64,000 nt of DNA from Chitinophagales bacterium (lineage in GTDB: Bacteria > Bacteroidota > Bacteroidia > Chitinophagales > Chitinophagaceae), in assembly GCA_015655015.1 (NCBI GenBank), contig JAATFV010000132.1, positions 1-64,000 on the forward strand, read 5' to 3'. Shown here piece after piece: positions 28,416 to 37,100 of this stretch. The number at the start of each line of letters is the position of its first letter. Positions within the stretch are counted from its first letter, which is position 1. Below the pieces are notes generated by a model. It saw only the letters and a list, made by a program, of their open reading frames with translations. It was not told the DNA's origin and ran no database searches. The position numbers and the translations under genes were made by a program.

Positions 28416-29282
28416 TTAAGAATAAGCCACCACCTTCTGCTGCGTTTTCCCCAATCCGTCAATCCCCAACTCCACTAAATCACCTGGCTGCAAATATACC
28501 TGCGGATTCATGCCCAGGCCAACACCAGCCGGCGTACCGGTAGAGATCACATCTCCCGGCAATAAGGTCATGAACTGGCTGGTATAAGCGATCAGGAAGG
28601 GTATCCGGAAGATGAGATTGGATGTATTGCCATCCTGCATAGTCTTTCCGTTCACCGTAAGCCACAACCGAAGGTTATCGATATTACCCATCTCATCGGG
28701 AGTAGCCATCCAGGGGCCCAGGGGAGCGAAGGTATCACAGCCCTTTCCCTTATCCCAGGTGCCGCTGCGTTCTATCTGGAATTCCCGTTCGCTCACATCA
28801 TTGTGAAGACAATAACCCGCCACATAGCCGAGGGCTTCGGCTTCCGTAACATAACTGGCTTTTTTCCCGATAACGACGGCCAGCTCCACTTCCCAGTCTG
28901 TCTTTTTGGAGTTCCTGGGAATAACGATATCGTCAGCAGGCCCGCAGAGAGCCGTTGTCGCCTTCATGAAAATAACGGGCTCCGGAGGAGGAGTAGCCCC
29001 TGTCTCCTTCGCATGGTCCGCATAGTTCAGCCCGATGCAGATGATCTTGGAAGGACGGGCTACCGGAGATCCCAGTCTCGCGCCGGCCGGAACCTGGGGC
29101 AGCTTAGTGCCTCCACCCGGCGCATTATGCTGCGTTACAAACTGCTGCAATTTCTCCAGGCCCCCGCCGCCAAAGAATTCCTCGTTATAATCCTGCCCAA
29201 AGGCGGAAGTATCATAATATTTATCATTCAGAACAATGCCTGTCTTTTCTTTACCCAGGCTGCCATGTCTTATAAGTTTCAT
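28416..29282 (-). CDS. Fumarylacetoacetate hydrolase family protein (2,4-diketo-3-deoxy-L-fuconate hydrolase type)
   Basis: A 288-residue FAH-fold enzyme. The core has CIGLNYADHAKETG, PVIFMKATTALCGP, the metal-binding ExE region WEVELAVVIG, HNDVSEREFQ and the closing GDVISTGTPAGVG. In the non-phosphorylating L-fucose route this enzyme cuts 2,4-diketo-3-deoxy-L-fuconate to pyruvate and L-lactate. Adjoining genes encode the lactonase, 5 nt downstream, and the matching dehydrogenase upstream. The general FAH family is certain and the exact substrate is inferred from context. Confidence 0.85.
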   Translation of the reverse strand: MKLIRHGSLGKEKTGIVLNDKYYDTSAFGQDYNEEFFGGGGLEKLQQFVTQHNAPGGGTKLPQVPAGARLGSPVARPSKIICIGLNYADHAKETGATPPPEPVIFMKATTALCGPADDIVIPRNSKKTDWEVELAVVIGKKASYVTEAEALGYVAGYCLHNDVSEREFQIERSGTWDKGKGCDTFAPLGPWMATPDEMGNIDNLRLWLTVNGKTMQDGNTSNLIFRIPFLIAYTSQFMTLLPGDVISTGTPAGVGLGMNPQVYLQPGDLVELGIDGLGKTQQKVVAYS

Positions 29283-29385
29283 GCTTAGATTTTTTATTAA
29301 TTACTCCTCAGAAAAAATTCTTGGATATGCCCCTTCAAATCCGGCTCTCCAATTTAAAATTCAACATTCAACATTCAAAATAACG

Positions 29386-30150
29386 TCAATTGTTGAGCCG
29401 CGTAAACCCTCCATCGATCGGGTAATCGCAGCCCGTAATGAAAGAAGCCTCCTCACTGCACAGGTACAGGATCAACCCCGCAATCTCTTCCGGTTTCGCC
29501 ATCCGGCCGATCGGCTGCGTCCTGGACAGCTTCTCGAACATCTCCGCTTCCTTCCCCGGGTAGTTCTTTTTCAGGAACCCATCCACGAAAGGAGTATGCA
29601 CCCGCGCAGGAGAAATGCTGTTGCACCGGATCTTGTCATGGATATAATCCTTCGCCACAGAAAGGGTCATAGCAGAAACCGCTCCCTTGGTCATAGAATA
29701 GGCAAACCGATCCGGGATACCTACCAGCGCAGCAATGGAAGACATATTGATGATTACGCCTCCTCCCTGCTGTTTCATCAGGGGAATGGCTGCAAACAGG
29801 CAATTGTACACTCCCTTTACATTCACACTGTACAACCGGTCGAAATCCGCTTCCGGAGTCGTCTCCACCGTCCCTACATGCGACACGCCGGCGCTGTTCA
29901 CCAGGATGTCCACCTTCGGTAATTCCCCGAACACTTTCAGCACCTGGTCCTGCTTCGATACATCCGCGACCAGCGCAGCGGCAGTCCCGCCCGCCGCCTC
30001 TATTTCCTTTACTGTTTCCAATGCCTGTCCTTCATTAAGATCCACTGCGTACACCCGGGCGCCCTGTTTGGCCAGGAGAAGGGCCACGGCCTTGCCGATC
30101 CCGCTGCCGGCGCCGGTGATTACCGCATGTTTTTGCTGCAAACTGAACAT
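29386..30150 (-). CDS. SDR dehydrogenase (2-keto-3-deoxy-L-fuconate dehydrogenase type)
   Basis: A 254-residue SDR with an intact active site: TGAGSGIGKA near residue 12, NSAGVSHVG, MSSIAA with the catalytic Ser, YSMTK with Tyr and Lys, then the conserved C-terminal end GCDYPIDGG. In the oxidative L-fucose pathway an enzyme of this class oxidises C4 of 2-keto-3-deoxy-L-fuconate. The gene lies 6 nt after the mutarotase gene and about 100 nt before the hydrolase gene. Unlike the other SDR of the operon it keeps YxxxK. Confidence 0.82.
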   Translation of the reverse strand: MFSLQQKHAVITGAGSGIGKAVALLLAKQGARVYAVDLNEGQALETVKEIEAAGGTAAALVADVSKQDQVLKVFGELPKVDILVNSAGVSHVGTVETTPEADFDRLYSVNVKGVYNCLFAAIPLMKQQGGGVIINMSSIAALVGIPDRFAYSMTKGAVSAMTLSVAKDYIHDKIRCNSISPARVHTPFVDGFLKKNYPGKEAEMFEKLSRTQPIGRMAKPEEIAGLILYLCSEEASFITGCDYPIDGGFTRLNN

Positions 30151-30156
30151 GTTATT

Positions 30157-30498
30157 TTATATTGACTGGTTTAAAGAAAATATTTGCTTCATCAATATCC
30201 ACTTTTCCCCCGGCTTGCTGCCCGCGATGGGTTGCTGAAACTTCCACAACATCTGCTCCCATTCCTGCACTTTTGCATTCGCCGCATCCATCGCTCCCTT
30301 CCTTTCAAAACTGAAGTCGTCCTCCGTCTCCATGATCATAAAGAGGCGGTTGCCCAGCCGGAAGATCTGCATATCCGTGATCCCCGACTCCACAATACTC
30401 TTCCGTATCTCCGGCCAGATCGCCCGGTGAATAGCCTCATACTCTGCAATCAATGCTGCATCGTCTTTTAGATCTACTGTTAAACTATATCTTTTCAT
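30157..30498 (-). CDS. L-rhamnose/L-fucose mutarotase family protein
   Basis: A 113-residue RhaM-type ferredoxin-like fold protein that interconverts alpha and beta anomers of 6-deoxy-L-sugars. Family features are the KRYSLTVDLKDD start, EYEAIHRAIWPEI with its conserved His, MQIFRLGNRLFMIMET and the WEQMLWKFQQ block. The same type of small gene accompanies fucose genes in Campylobacter. Here it supplies the anomer used by the 1-dehydrogenase. Confidence 0.9.
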   Translation of the reverse strand: MKRYSLTVDLKDDAALIAEYEAIHRAIWPEIRKSIVESGITDMQIFRLGNRLFMIMETEDDFSFERKGAMDAANAKVQEWEQMLWKFQQPIAGSKPGEKWILMKQIFSLNQSI

Positions 30499-30632
30499 GA
30501 CAAAAAAAGTTTTAATAACTGCCTTTTAACAAACCCGGTACTACTAACAATTCCTGTTCAAAAACAAACCATACCTTGATAGCGAACCCCGTCCAGGTAA
30601 CAGGCCCGGTTATTCTGTTGACCACCCCTGTT

Positions 30633-31862
30633 CTAATGCCTGAATGCCACCTTCACCTCAGAGGAGGAAGCCGATCCGTTCTTCACCCGGTACCCCTTCC
30701 ATCCATACCAGGCCACCACCACGAAACAACACAGCGGTACCGCATAGGAAGTAGCGGTAGAATAATTTTCCGACAGCTTCCCCATGACATAAGGCATCAG
30801 CGCTCCGCCTACAATCGACATAATGAGAAAGGAGGAGGCTTTTTTAGTATTGTGCCCCGTATCTTTAATCCCCAGCGCAAAAATGGTCGGAAACATGATG
30901 GACTCAAAAAAGAACACTGCCATCAGCGCATAGACCGAAAGCCATTCTTTATTGAGGATCACGAGGGCGCATAGCACTATATTAATGAGCGCATACACCA
31001 TCAATATTTTGTTGGGAGCGATCCTTCGCATCAGCGCCGTCCCGATGAACCGGCCGGCGGTGAACAGAGCCAGACTTATGGAAAGGAACACCGATGCTTT
31101 GGCATTGTCGATCTCTATTTTGGCCTCTGTACAATAATTGATGAACAAGGCCGCAATGCCCACCTGTGCCGCCACATAAAAAAATTGTGCTACCACGCTG
31201 CCCACGAAATGGCTATGGCTGAATAAAGGCTTTGTATCCTGCACCTGCGCTGACACGATCTCCTCTTCTTTAATTTCCGGCAGCTTCGTCCGCATAAATA
31301 ATCCTGCCACGCATAACACCACAACCCCGATAATAATATAAACCAGCTTTACAGAATCAAGATTACGGGTTTCCTTGCCCCCAAAAAATAAAGTCGCCGC
31401 AATGATCGGCCCCAAAAACGACCCCACCCCGTTAAAGCATTGCGAAAGATTCAGTCTTCCCTCGGACGTCTCCGGCGTACCCAGCACCGTCACATAAGGA
31501 TTGGCAGCCGTCTCCAGGCAGGCCAGCCCGGAAGCAATAATGAATAAGGCCAGGAGGAAAAAATTAAAGCTCGACTGCTCAGCCGCGGGATAAAATAAGA
31601 ATGCCCCCAGGGCATACAGCAGCAGCCCTAAAATGATCCCTTTCTTATACCCGTATTTGTTCATAAACAATCCCGCAGGCAGGGCGATCAGAAAATAAGC
31701 CCCGAAATAAGCCCCCTGCAACAGGGTAGATCTGGACCGGGTAATGTTGAGCGTCTCCTGGAAATGCTTATTTAAAACATCTAATAAGCCATACGCAAAA
31801 CCCCAGAGGAAGAACAGCGAGGTGACGAGGATGAAAGGAAATAAGAATTTGTTCTTTGACAT
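30633..31862 (-). CDS. fucP: L-fucose:H+ symporter, FucP type (MFS)
   Basis: A 409-residue major-facilitator permease with about twelve transmembrane helices. The start SLFFLWGFAYGLLDVLNKHFQ, GAYFGAYFLIALPAGLFMNKYGYKKG and LETAANPYVTVLG are typical of the fucose/glucose-galactose FucP-GluP group. E. coli FucP is known to carry L-fucose, L-galactose and D-arabinose with protons. It is the first gene of the twelve-gene run, so the operon promoter should lie between 31863 and 32063. Confidence 0.9.
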   Translation of the reverse strand: MSKNKFLFPFILVTSLFFLWGFAYGLLDVLNKHFQETLNITRSRSTLLQGAYFGAYFLIALPAGLFMNKYGYKKGIILGLLLYALGAFLFYPAAEQSSFNFFLLALFIIASGLACLETAANPYVTVLGTPETSEGRLNLSQCFNGVGSFLGPIIAATLFFGGKETRNLDSVKLVYIIIGVVVLCVAGLFMRTKLPEIKEEEIVSAQVQDTKPLFSHSHFVGSVVAQFFYVAAQVGIAALFINYCTEAKIEIDNAKASVFLSISLALFTAGRFIGTALMRRIAPNKILMVYALINIVLCALVILNKEWLSVYALMAVFFFESIMFPTIFALGIKDTGHNTKKASSFLIMSIVGGALMPYVMGKLSENYSTATSYAVPLCCFVVVAWYGWKGYRVKNGSASSSEVKVAFRH

Positions 31863-31923
31863 GTACGAATGGTTAAAGCATCGTTATGAAATTAAATCCC
31901 CGGCAGCTTCCCCGAAATAGAAA

Positions 31924-31960
31924 TCTCCGGTGAATCAAAGAAAGCGCATTCACCCGGAGA
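31924..31960 (-). promoter_or_regulatory. Inverted repeat upstream of fucP
   Basis: Arms TCTCCGGTGAAT and ATTCACCCGGAGA pair over 12 bp with one bulge around a 12-nt loop. It lies about 60 nt before the fucP start codon and about 100 nt after the stop of the AAA-ATPase gene. On the minus strand it is followed by TTTCTATTTC, so it may be that gene's terminator. Alternatively it is an operator or leader element of the fucose operon. Confidence 0.55.
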
Positions 31961-32005
31961 AATTACACGGTAATTTATCTGATTATTAAGCTATTTTAAC
32001 ATTGT

Positions 32006-32021
32006 ATGGCTAAAATGGCTA
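32006..32021. promoter_or_regulatory. Direct repeat in the fucP upstream region
   Basis: ATGGCTA occurs twice with a 9-bp period (32006-32012 and 32015-32021), about 145 nt before fucP. It could be a pair of half-sites for a regulator; no regulator gene lies nearby. Confidence 0.3.
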
Positions 32022-32063
32022 ATTTTTATGAATATTCTTCAAAAATGACCGTTTTAGAAAAAA

Positions 32064-33593
32064 TCAGCAGTCTTTTATGAGGTAGTCGTTCACGGCTTTT
32101 TTTTCCGAAGAAAAGTTGATGCCAATAGCTACTTTTTTCCTTGGATCCAGCTGATAGGGCCGCAGGTAGTCTTTTTCTATTATCTGGTCCAACGCCTTTT
32201 GGGCGGTTGAGTCCAGTTTAAATTCCATTATATAAATGTGAGTCTTGGTCATTACGCTGGCGTCCAGGCGTCCCGTAGCGGAATTTACTTCACTGGCGAT
32301 TTGGATGCCAAGCAATTGAAACGTATTATGAAGAAGTCCGTGATAGAACGATTCTTTTGCCCCTGTCCATAGCTGATTAGGGATATCGACAAGCAACGTA
32401 TCTATAATTCGGATGACTTTAGCTATATCATTGCGGATGAAAGCTATTTTCAGCTCTGTTATATTGGGCCGGACATAACCTGGTTCGATATAGCTATAAG
32501 CCGCTATCAGGTAGACCAATACGCTCTCTTTTACCTCCCTGTTCGGATATCCGAGTGTATACAGCCTGTTTTCTTTATCATAAGATTTGATAGTCAGATA
32601 GCCGGTTTGGAACATCAGGGTGAGGGGGTTTATATGCCCGATATTCAAATCATTCAGCGCCTCCGGGCCTGCTATCATATCGCTATCTGTAAAAGTAAAA
32701 TCAGGCCGCGAACGTACCTGCTTAATCAAAAAATAAGGAGTGCCGGTATCTATCCAGTAATTTTGAAAATCATTAGCATCAATAAAATTGAGGAGAGAGA
32801 AAGGGTTATACACTCTATTAATACCGTCCCAGGAATAACCATTATACCATTCTTTGATTTCCTGCACAATATTGGACTGGGAGATCTGCATTTGCGCTAT
32901 TTCCATAGCGAAATTGCTTTCCAATTCCTGCTGGGTGATGCCTGCAAGGGTGGTGTATCTCAGATGGAGCGTTATATCGTTCAGATTATTGAGGTCCGAG
33001 AAGATACTTACTTTGGAGAACCGGCTAACGCCAGTTATCAGCAACAGGCGGATGTATTCATCGGCGTCTTTCAATACGGAATAGAAGCTTTTAAATACGG
33101 AGCGGTTTTCTTCGACTTTAGGAATGTCGTCCAGGTAGTCTATAGTGGGCTTGTCATATTCATCTATTAATATTACCACCTTACCATTGGCTGCGGTCTT
33201 TTTAATTAATTCACTAAACTTTGCCTTGATATTGGTGCTCTGCAATTTAAACCCAAATTCTTCCGCCAGTTTATCTAATTCCTGGTTAATAGCTTCCTTC
33301 AAACCAACTTCCTGGTAAGGCATTTGGCTAAACTTAAGGTGTATTACCGGGTGCCGTTGCTCCCAGTTCCAATTATCGGCTATCCAAAGTCCTTTGAACA
33401 ACTCCTTGTTCCCGCTGAAGATCTCTTTGATGGTAGACAACAGCAGTGATTTTCCGAAACGCCGCGGCCGGCTCAGGAAGTAATAACTGCCGGATTCGAT
33501 CAGCGTATGGATCAGGCGGGTTTTGTCAATATACAAAAAGCCGCCTTCTCGTATTTTCCTGAAATCCTGTAAGCCGATCGGGTATTTATGCAT
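32064..33593 (-). CDS. AAA-ATPase-like / PD-(D/E)XK nuclease superfamily protein
   Basis: A 509-residue protein of a family common in Bacteroidota. The N-terminal AAA-ATPase-like domain has YIDKTRLIH, the Walker A SRPRRFGKSLLLST and Walker B VVILIDEYDKP. The C-terminal domain (about residues 400-509) carries the PD-(D/E)XK-like pattern GRLDASVMTKTHIYIMEFKLD, with Asp, Glu and Lys in the expected order. The cellular role of these proteins is not established as far as I know. It stands alone: genes on both sides belong to unrelated operons. The base composition is AT-richer than the fucose operon next to it. Confidence 0.88.
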   Translation of the reverse strand: MHKYPIGLQDFRKIREGGFLYIDKTRLIHTLIESGSYYFLSRPRRFGKSLLLSTIKEIFSGNKELFKGLWIADNWNWEQRHPVIHLKFSQMPYQEVGLKEAINQELDKLAEEFGFKLQSTNIKAKFSELIKKTAANGKVVILIDEYDKPTIDYLDDIPKVEENRSVFKSFYSVLKDADEYIRLLLITGVSRFSKVSIFSDLNNLNDITLHLRYTTLAGITQQELESNFAMEIAQMQISQSNIVQEIKEWYNGYSWDGINRVYNPFSLLNFIDANDFQNYWIDTGTPYFLIKQVRSRPDFTFTDSDMIAGPEALNDLNIGHINPLTLMFQTGYLTIKSYDKENRLYTLGYPNREVKESVLVYLIAAYSYIEPGYVRPNITELKIAFIRNDIAKVIRIIDTLLVDIPNQLWTGAKESFYHGLLHNTFQLLGIQIASEVNSATGRLDASVMTKTHIYIMEFKLDSTAQKALDQIIEKDYLRPYQLDPRKKVAIGINFSSEKKAVNDYLIKDC

Positions 33594-34213
33594 GAGGCCA
33601 AAGATACTTAAAATTTGAATTTGTTATTACCCGGTATGATATCAAGAATCCCCTCATTCTTAATGAATCCCATGGTGGTCAGTTGTAAGCCCCACACCCA
33701 TGGCCCCTTTCAAAATAAGACAATACATTTACTCACATATGGGTAATTTTCTCCGATAGGGTCTCAAGGTCTTTTAGAGATGAATAGCAAGGTAGCGTTT
33801 ACGGCTCTATAGAGTGGCCTGGTGCCCGCCGAATGGTATTAAACGCGGTCCCTTCCGGGTACTCGATGGAAGGGAAACGGCTCAATACAGACCTTGCAAA
33901 AAATCCCGGACTGAAAAACAAAGCCAATTTACAGGGGGCTTTTATGTATTATTTCCAGGACAAAATTTATCTTTCTTCCAGGATCTACTATTGAGGGATG
34001 CGGGGATGCCTTACCCGGCGAAGCGATTGGAGATATTGCTTCTGCCGGAATAATGAGCCTGTGTTATCTTTTTATAAACCCAATCCCTGCGCTACCGGTA
34101 TTGTGCTACTTATTTTTAGTTGACTAATTTAGAAATCTGCACACTATTGAAAATTTATGCTACCGGAGGGAAACTGCCGGTAGTATAATCTTATTATTGT
34201 TGCGTATCCTTAA
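33594..34213 (-). other. Gene-free region between the AAA-ATPase gene and the tandem cassettes
   Basis: About 620 nt without a credible gene. A 79-codon plus-strand frame (33814-34053) has no recognisable motif and no ribosome-binding sequence, and the other frames are broken by stops. Parts may be decayed coding sequence, but I recognise no family. The end nearest the cassette holds a terminator hairpin (34160-34183). Confidence 0.5.
34160..34183 (-). terminator. Terminator-like hairpin after cassette A
   Basis: A 7-bp stem (CTACCGG / CCGGTAG) with a 10-nt loop lies 30 nt after the last gene of cassette A. The T-run after it on the minus strand is weak (CATAAATTTTC), so the strength is uncertain. 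Confidence 0.5.
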
Positions 34214-35650
34214 TTATAATAGACCACTGATTATATTTTTTATACTAATTCCTCCGTCAATGCGTGGATCGAGCGGCGTTGCTGCAATCTTTCCGGAACT
34301 GTCGATAATTATAAGGGTGGGGTAAGCCTGAACATTATAATTTATGATTGAAGGATTTTTTTCTCCAAATCCGTTTGTAAATAGATTCAGCATTCCTGGT
34401 GAAGTATATTTGCCTGACTTAATACTTTGGATCCACATTTTTCTCTCTATATCAATTGAAACGGTAATAAATTGGACGTTTTTACCTTCAAAGAAAATTT
34501 CAACTTCTTTCATAATTGGCATTAGTAATCTACAATTCCCGCATCCGGTATACCAAAAATCTAATACTACAGTCTTGCCTTTAAATTCTGAAAGGCTTCG
34601 CATGATATTATTGGTATCTGCTAATGAGAAATTGTATGCAGTTTGGCCGACACCTATTTTAGAACGGATATTAGCCAACAATTTTATAAAGTCCACATTC
34701 TTTATATAACTGAGAGCGTCGGTAATTAAGTCCGACAGATCAGTAGAATTTGATCTTGCCAGTATATAACAAATGACCTGATCTCTTACTGCGCCTTTCG
34801 AGTTATTTTTAACAGATTGATACAGGCTTTTTAATTCAGTTTGTTTGTGAATCGCGGTCCCTGAATCATAAAGAATTTTTATTTGCAGATAAAACGGGTA
34901 CGATTCTCCATAATATTCAGGTTGCAAATTTTCTGAACTAATGATTGATTTTATTGCTGATTGATTTTTTTGATTTTCAAATTTAAACGATCCAATTTTA
35001 TTGGTATAGTTTAGTGACACATATTTTTGCGCCTCGCAATCTGTCAGGATAACTAATTTTAGCCAATGGCAATCAGTTTTGTTTAGTGTTTTTTCTTTGC
35101 CTTGTATGTATCCTAATTCTTTTTTTGTAAAGGAATCCAGGGCCTGGCATTTCTGTTGGGTTAGGGTAAGATGAGGGTAAATATTATGAAGGTCATTAGC
35201 TCCTTTAAGAAAGTGTGTGAAATATTGAAGTTTTTGGTATCCGTTGCCCGAAAATATTTGTTCAAATTTTCCATGATCTATTATATGAATGCTATCTCCT
35301 GGCTTTATAAAATAACCACCGGGCAATCCTCCTAATGGTCGGCCTGAACGGTGGTAGCCAATGTGGATAATAACGGGATGTGTAACGGAATCGATTTTAA
35401 AATTGAAATTATTACTATCGCATTGCTGCCAAATTATAGTAACAAATTTCGGTTCGCTTACATCTATTCCATATTTTTCGATTACCAATGCAATACTATC
35501 TCCAATGTGTAAAATGTCTGAATTTCCGGTAATGGTGATCGTTGTTGATGGCTTATTATTTGGGCTGAAGTTTCTGCTAAAGGCATAGCTGAAATTAGAT
35601 AGTAGCAGTAAAACTATCGTGCAGCAAAAAAACCTTTTTTTATAGTTCAT
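34214..35650 (-). CDS. TlpA-like thioredoxin-fold protein (cassette A)
   Basis: A 478-residue secreted protein. A signal peptide (residues 1-25) precedes a long N-terminal part of about 310 residues that I do not recognise beyond a beta-rich start reminiscent of DUF4369-type domains. The C-terminal thioredoxin domain has FKGKTVVLDFWYTGCGNC with the redox pair CGNC at 370-373 and the cis-Pro segment AYPTLIIID. It should act as a periplasmic or surface-attached thiol-disulfide protein. It is the last gene after SusC and SusD, the same place that a thioredoxin-DUF3738 protein takes in cassette B. Confidence 0.85.
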   Translation of the reverse strand: MNYKKRFFCCTIVLLLLSNFSYAFSRNFSPNNKPSTTITITGNSDILHIGDSIALVIEKYGIDVSEPKFVTIIWQQCDSNNFNFKIDSVTHPVIIHIGYHRSGRPLGGLPGGYFIKPGDSIHIIDHGKFEQIFSGNGYQKLQYFTHFLKGANDLHNIYPHLTLTQQKCQALDSFTKKELGYIQGKEKTLNKTDCHWLKLVILTDCEAQKYVSLNYTNKIGSFKFENQKNQSAIKSIISSENLQPEYYGESYPFYLQIKILYDSGTAIHKQTELKSLYQSVKNNSKGAVRDQVICYILARSNSTDLSDLITDALSYIKNVDFIKLLANIRSKIGVGQTAYNFSLADTNNIMRSLSEFKGKTVVLDFWYTGCGNCRLLMPIMKEVEIFFEGKNVQFITVSIDIERKMWIQSIKSGKYTSPGMLNLFTNGFGEKNPSIINYNVQAYPTLIIIDSSGKIAATPLDPRIDGGISIKNIISGLL

Positions 35651-35719
35651 TTTTGTATTTTAAAATAAGAAGGGCTGCAATAACTAGTCAGCCCCTCTTA
35701 TTGGAGTTAGTAATAAATT

Positions 35720-37096
35720 CTATCTTTCATTTTGTGGTATTTCGTTCAGCCGTATTTCGTCGTCCGGTATTGGTAGCACATATTTTTTATCATTAGGGGG
35801 TAAAGTGTAACTATGGCTGTTGATGATCCTGGTTAGCGTTGTTTTAAAGCGATCCTCTTTATTCAAACGTCTGAGGTCGGTCCATCTGAGACCACGAAAA
35901 ACAAGCTCCTTTCTCCGTTCCTGTAGAACCTGAATTAGTGCGTCGTCGCTGGAGGATGCTGTATAAGGTATAAAGGTCCCGGTTTTCCATCGTGTGATAA
36001 GTAAAGTATTCAGGTCGTTTATGGCCGCTTGGGTATTACCTGCTCTTGCGTAGCATTCTGCACGAATTAGGTACATTTCATCGATCGCCAAACCAGTATA
36101 TTCATATCCATAATAATCGTAGCTCCCTTTAAATGAAATAACGCCATAATCTGAGAGGCCAAAATAAACGCTCTTTCTTAAATCGTTTTCATCATAAGAG
36201 GCATATAAAATAGAATCAACTTCCGGTTCCCCATAGTATGTGATATTATATCCGGTTAGGCTGTTATGAAAAATATCTTCAACCACAAAGCCGTTACTGA
36301 TAGGATAAGCCGATGCATCTAATGTGTTAAAATCAATTAGTTTACTATTCTGATTTAGCGTAGCATCGGAGTATTTAAATGCAAGATCGTATTTACCCAT
36401 CGCAAGATATACTCTTGCCAACATAGCATTGGCAGTTATACTTGTGGCTTGTGTTGTTTTATGCTCAGTGGCAGCTGGCAATAGAGATAGTGCTGTAGTT
36501 AGGTCGCTGATAATTTTCGTGTAACTGTCTTTTACACTGGCCCTTTTATATTTTATATTAAAGTCCGAAGAGAGCCGCAATAAAATTCCTAAATCGGAAT
36601 TTGCCGTAGTTGAATCGTAAGGCGGAGCATAGGTTTGAACAAGGTTATAGAAATTCCAAGCTCTGTAAAACATTGCCTGCCCTTTGTATGTATTGTACTC
36701 CGTGACCTGTGAGGGTGAAGGAATCATTTTTGCCAGCCCTTCTAAGATATAATTTGCTTCATAAATCGCATTGTAAGGCTGCGCCCAATCGCTATAAGTC
36801 TTTTTGCTTTGATATATATCACTTGCCCAAATATAAGTATTTTGTTCTATCGTAGTAGCGGACAGCCATATATCATTAGAGATATAAAAATCTTCGCCGC
36901 TTATTACGCCTAGCGACGGATCGTTAGTATTGAATAATTGCTCATTGTTTAATAAGAGCTTGAAATCATTAAGTGTAGTCGGAACAATTAAGGCATCGTT
37001 AGGTTTTTTATCAAGAAACTCGTTTTGCTTCTCACATCCGATAAATAATAACAAGGTGATAATCAAATATATTCTATGCTGAAGGTTCATAAACAA
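35720..37096 (-). CDS. RagB/SusD family nutrient-binding lipoprotein (cassette A)
   Basis: A 458-residue SusD-type protein. The signal sequence ends in a good lipobox (LLFIGC). The following FLDKKPNDALIVPTTLNDFKLLLNN is the usual SusD start, and the RRKELVFRGLRWTDLRRLNKE block near the end is the classical RagB/SusD C-terminal signature. It begins 4 nt after the SusC gene. It binds the unknown ligand at the surface and forms the lid of the transporter. Confidence 0.92.
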   Translation of the reverse strand: MFMNLQHRIYLIITLLLFIGCEKQNEFLDKKPNDALIVPTTLNDFKLLLNNEQLFNTNDPSLGVISGEDFYISNDIWLSATTIEQNTYIWASDIYQSKKTYSDWAQPYNAIYEANYILEGLAKMIPSPSQVTEYNTYKGQAMFYRAWNFYNLVQTYAPPYDSTTANSDLGILLRLSSDFNIKYKRASVKDSYTKIISDLTTALSLLPAATEHKTTQATSITANAMLARVYLAMGKYDLAFKYSDATLNQNSKLIDFNTLDASAYPISNGFVVEDIFHNSLTGYNITYYGEPEVDSILYASYDENDLRKSVYFGLSDYGVISFKGSYDYYGYEYTGLAIDEMYLIRAECYARAGNTQAAINDLNTLLITRWKTGTFIPYTASSSDDALIQVLQERRKELVFRGLRWTDLRRLNKEDRFKTTLTRIINSHSYTLPPNDKKYVLPIPDDEIRLNEIPQNER

Positions 37097-37100
37097 TAAT

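Noticed and set aside
33814-34053. 79-codon plus-strand frame in the gap before cassette A
   Set aside because: No ribosome-binding sequence, no motif, and neighbouring frames look equally random.
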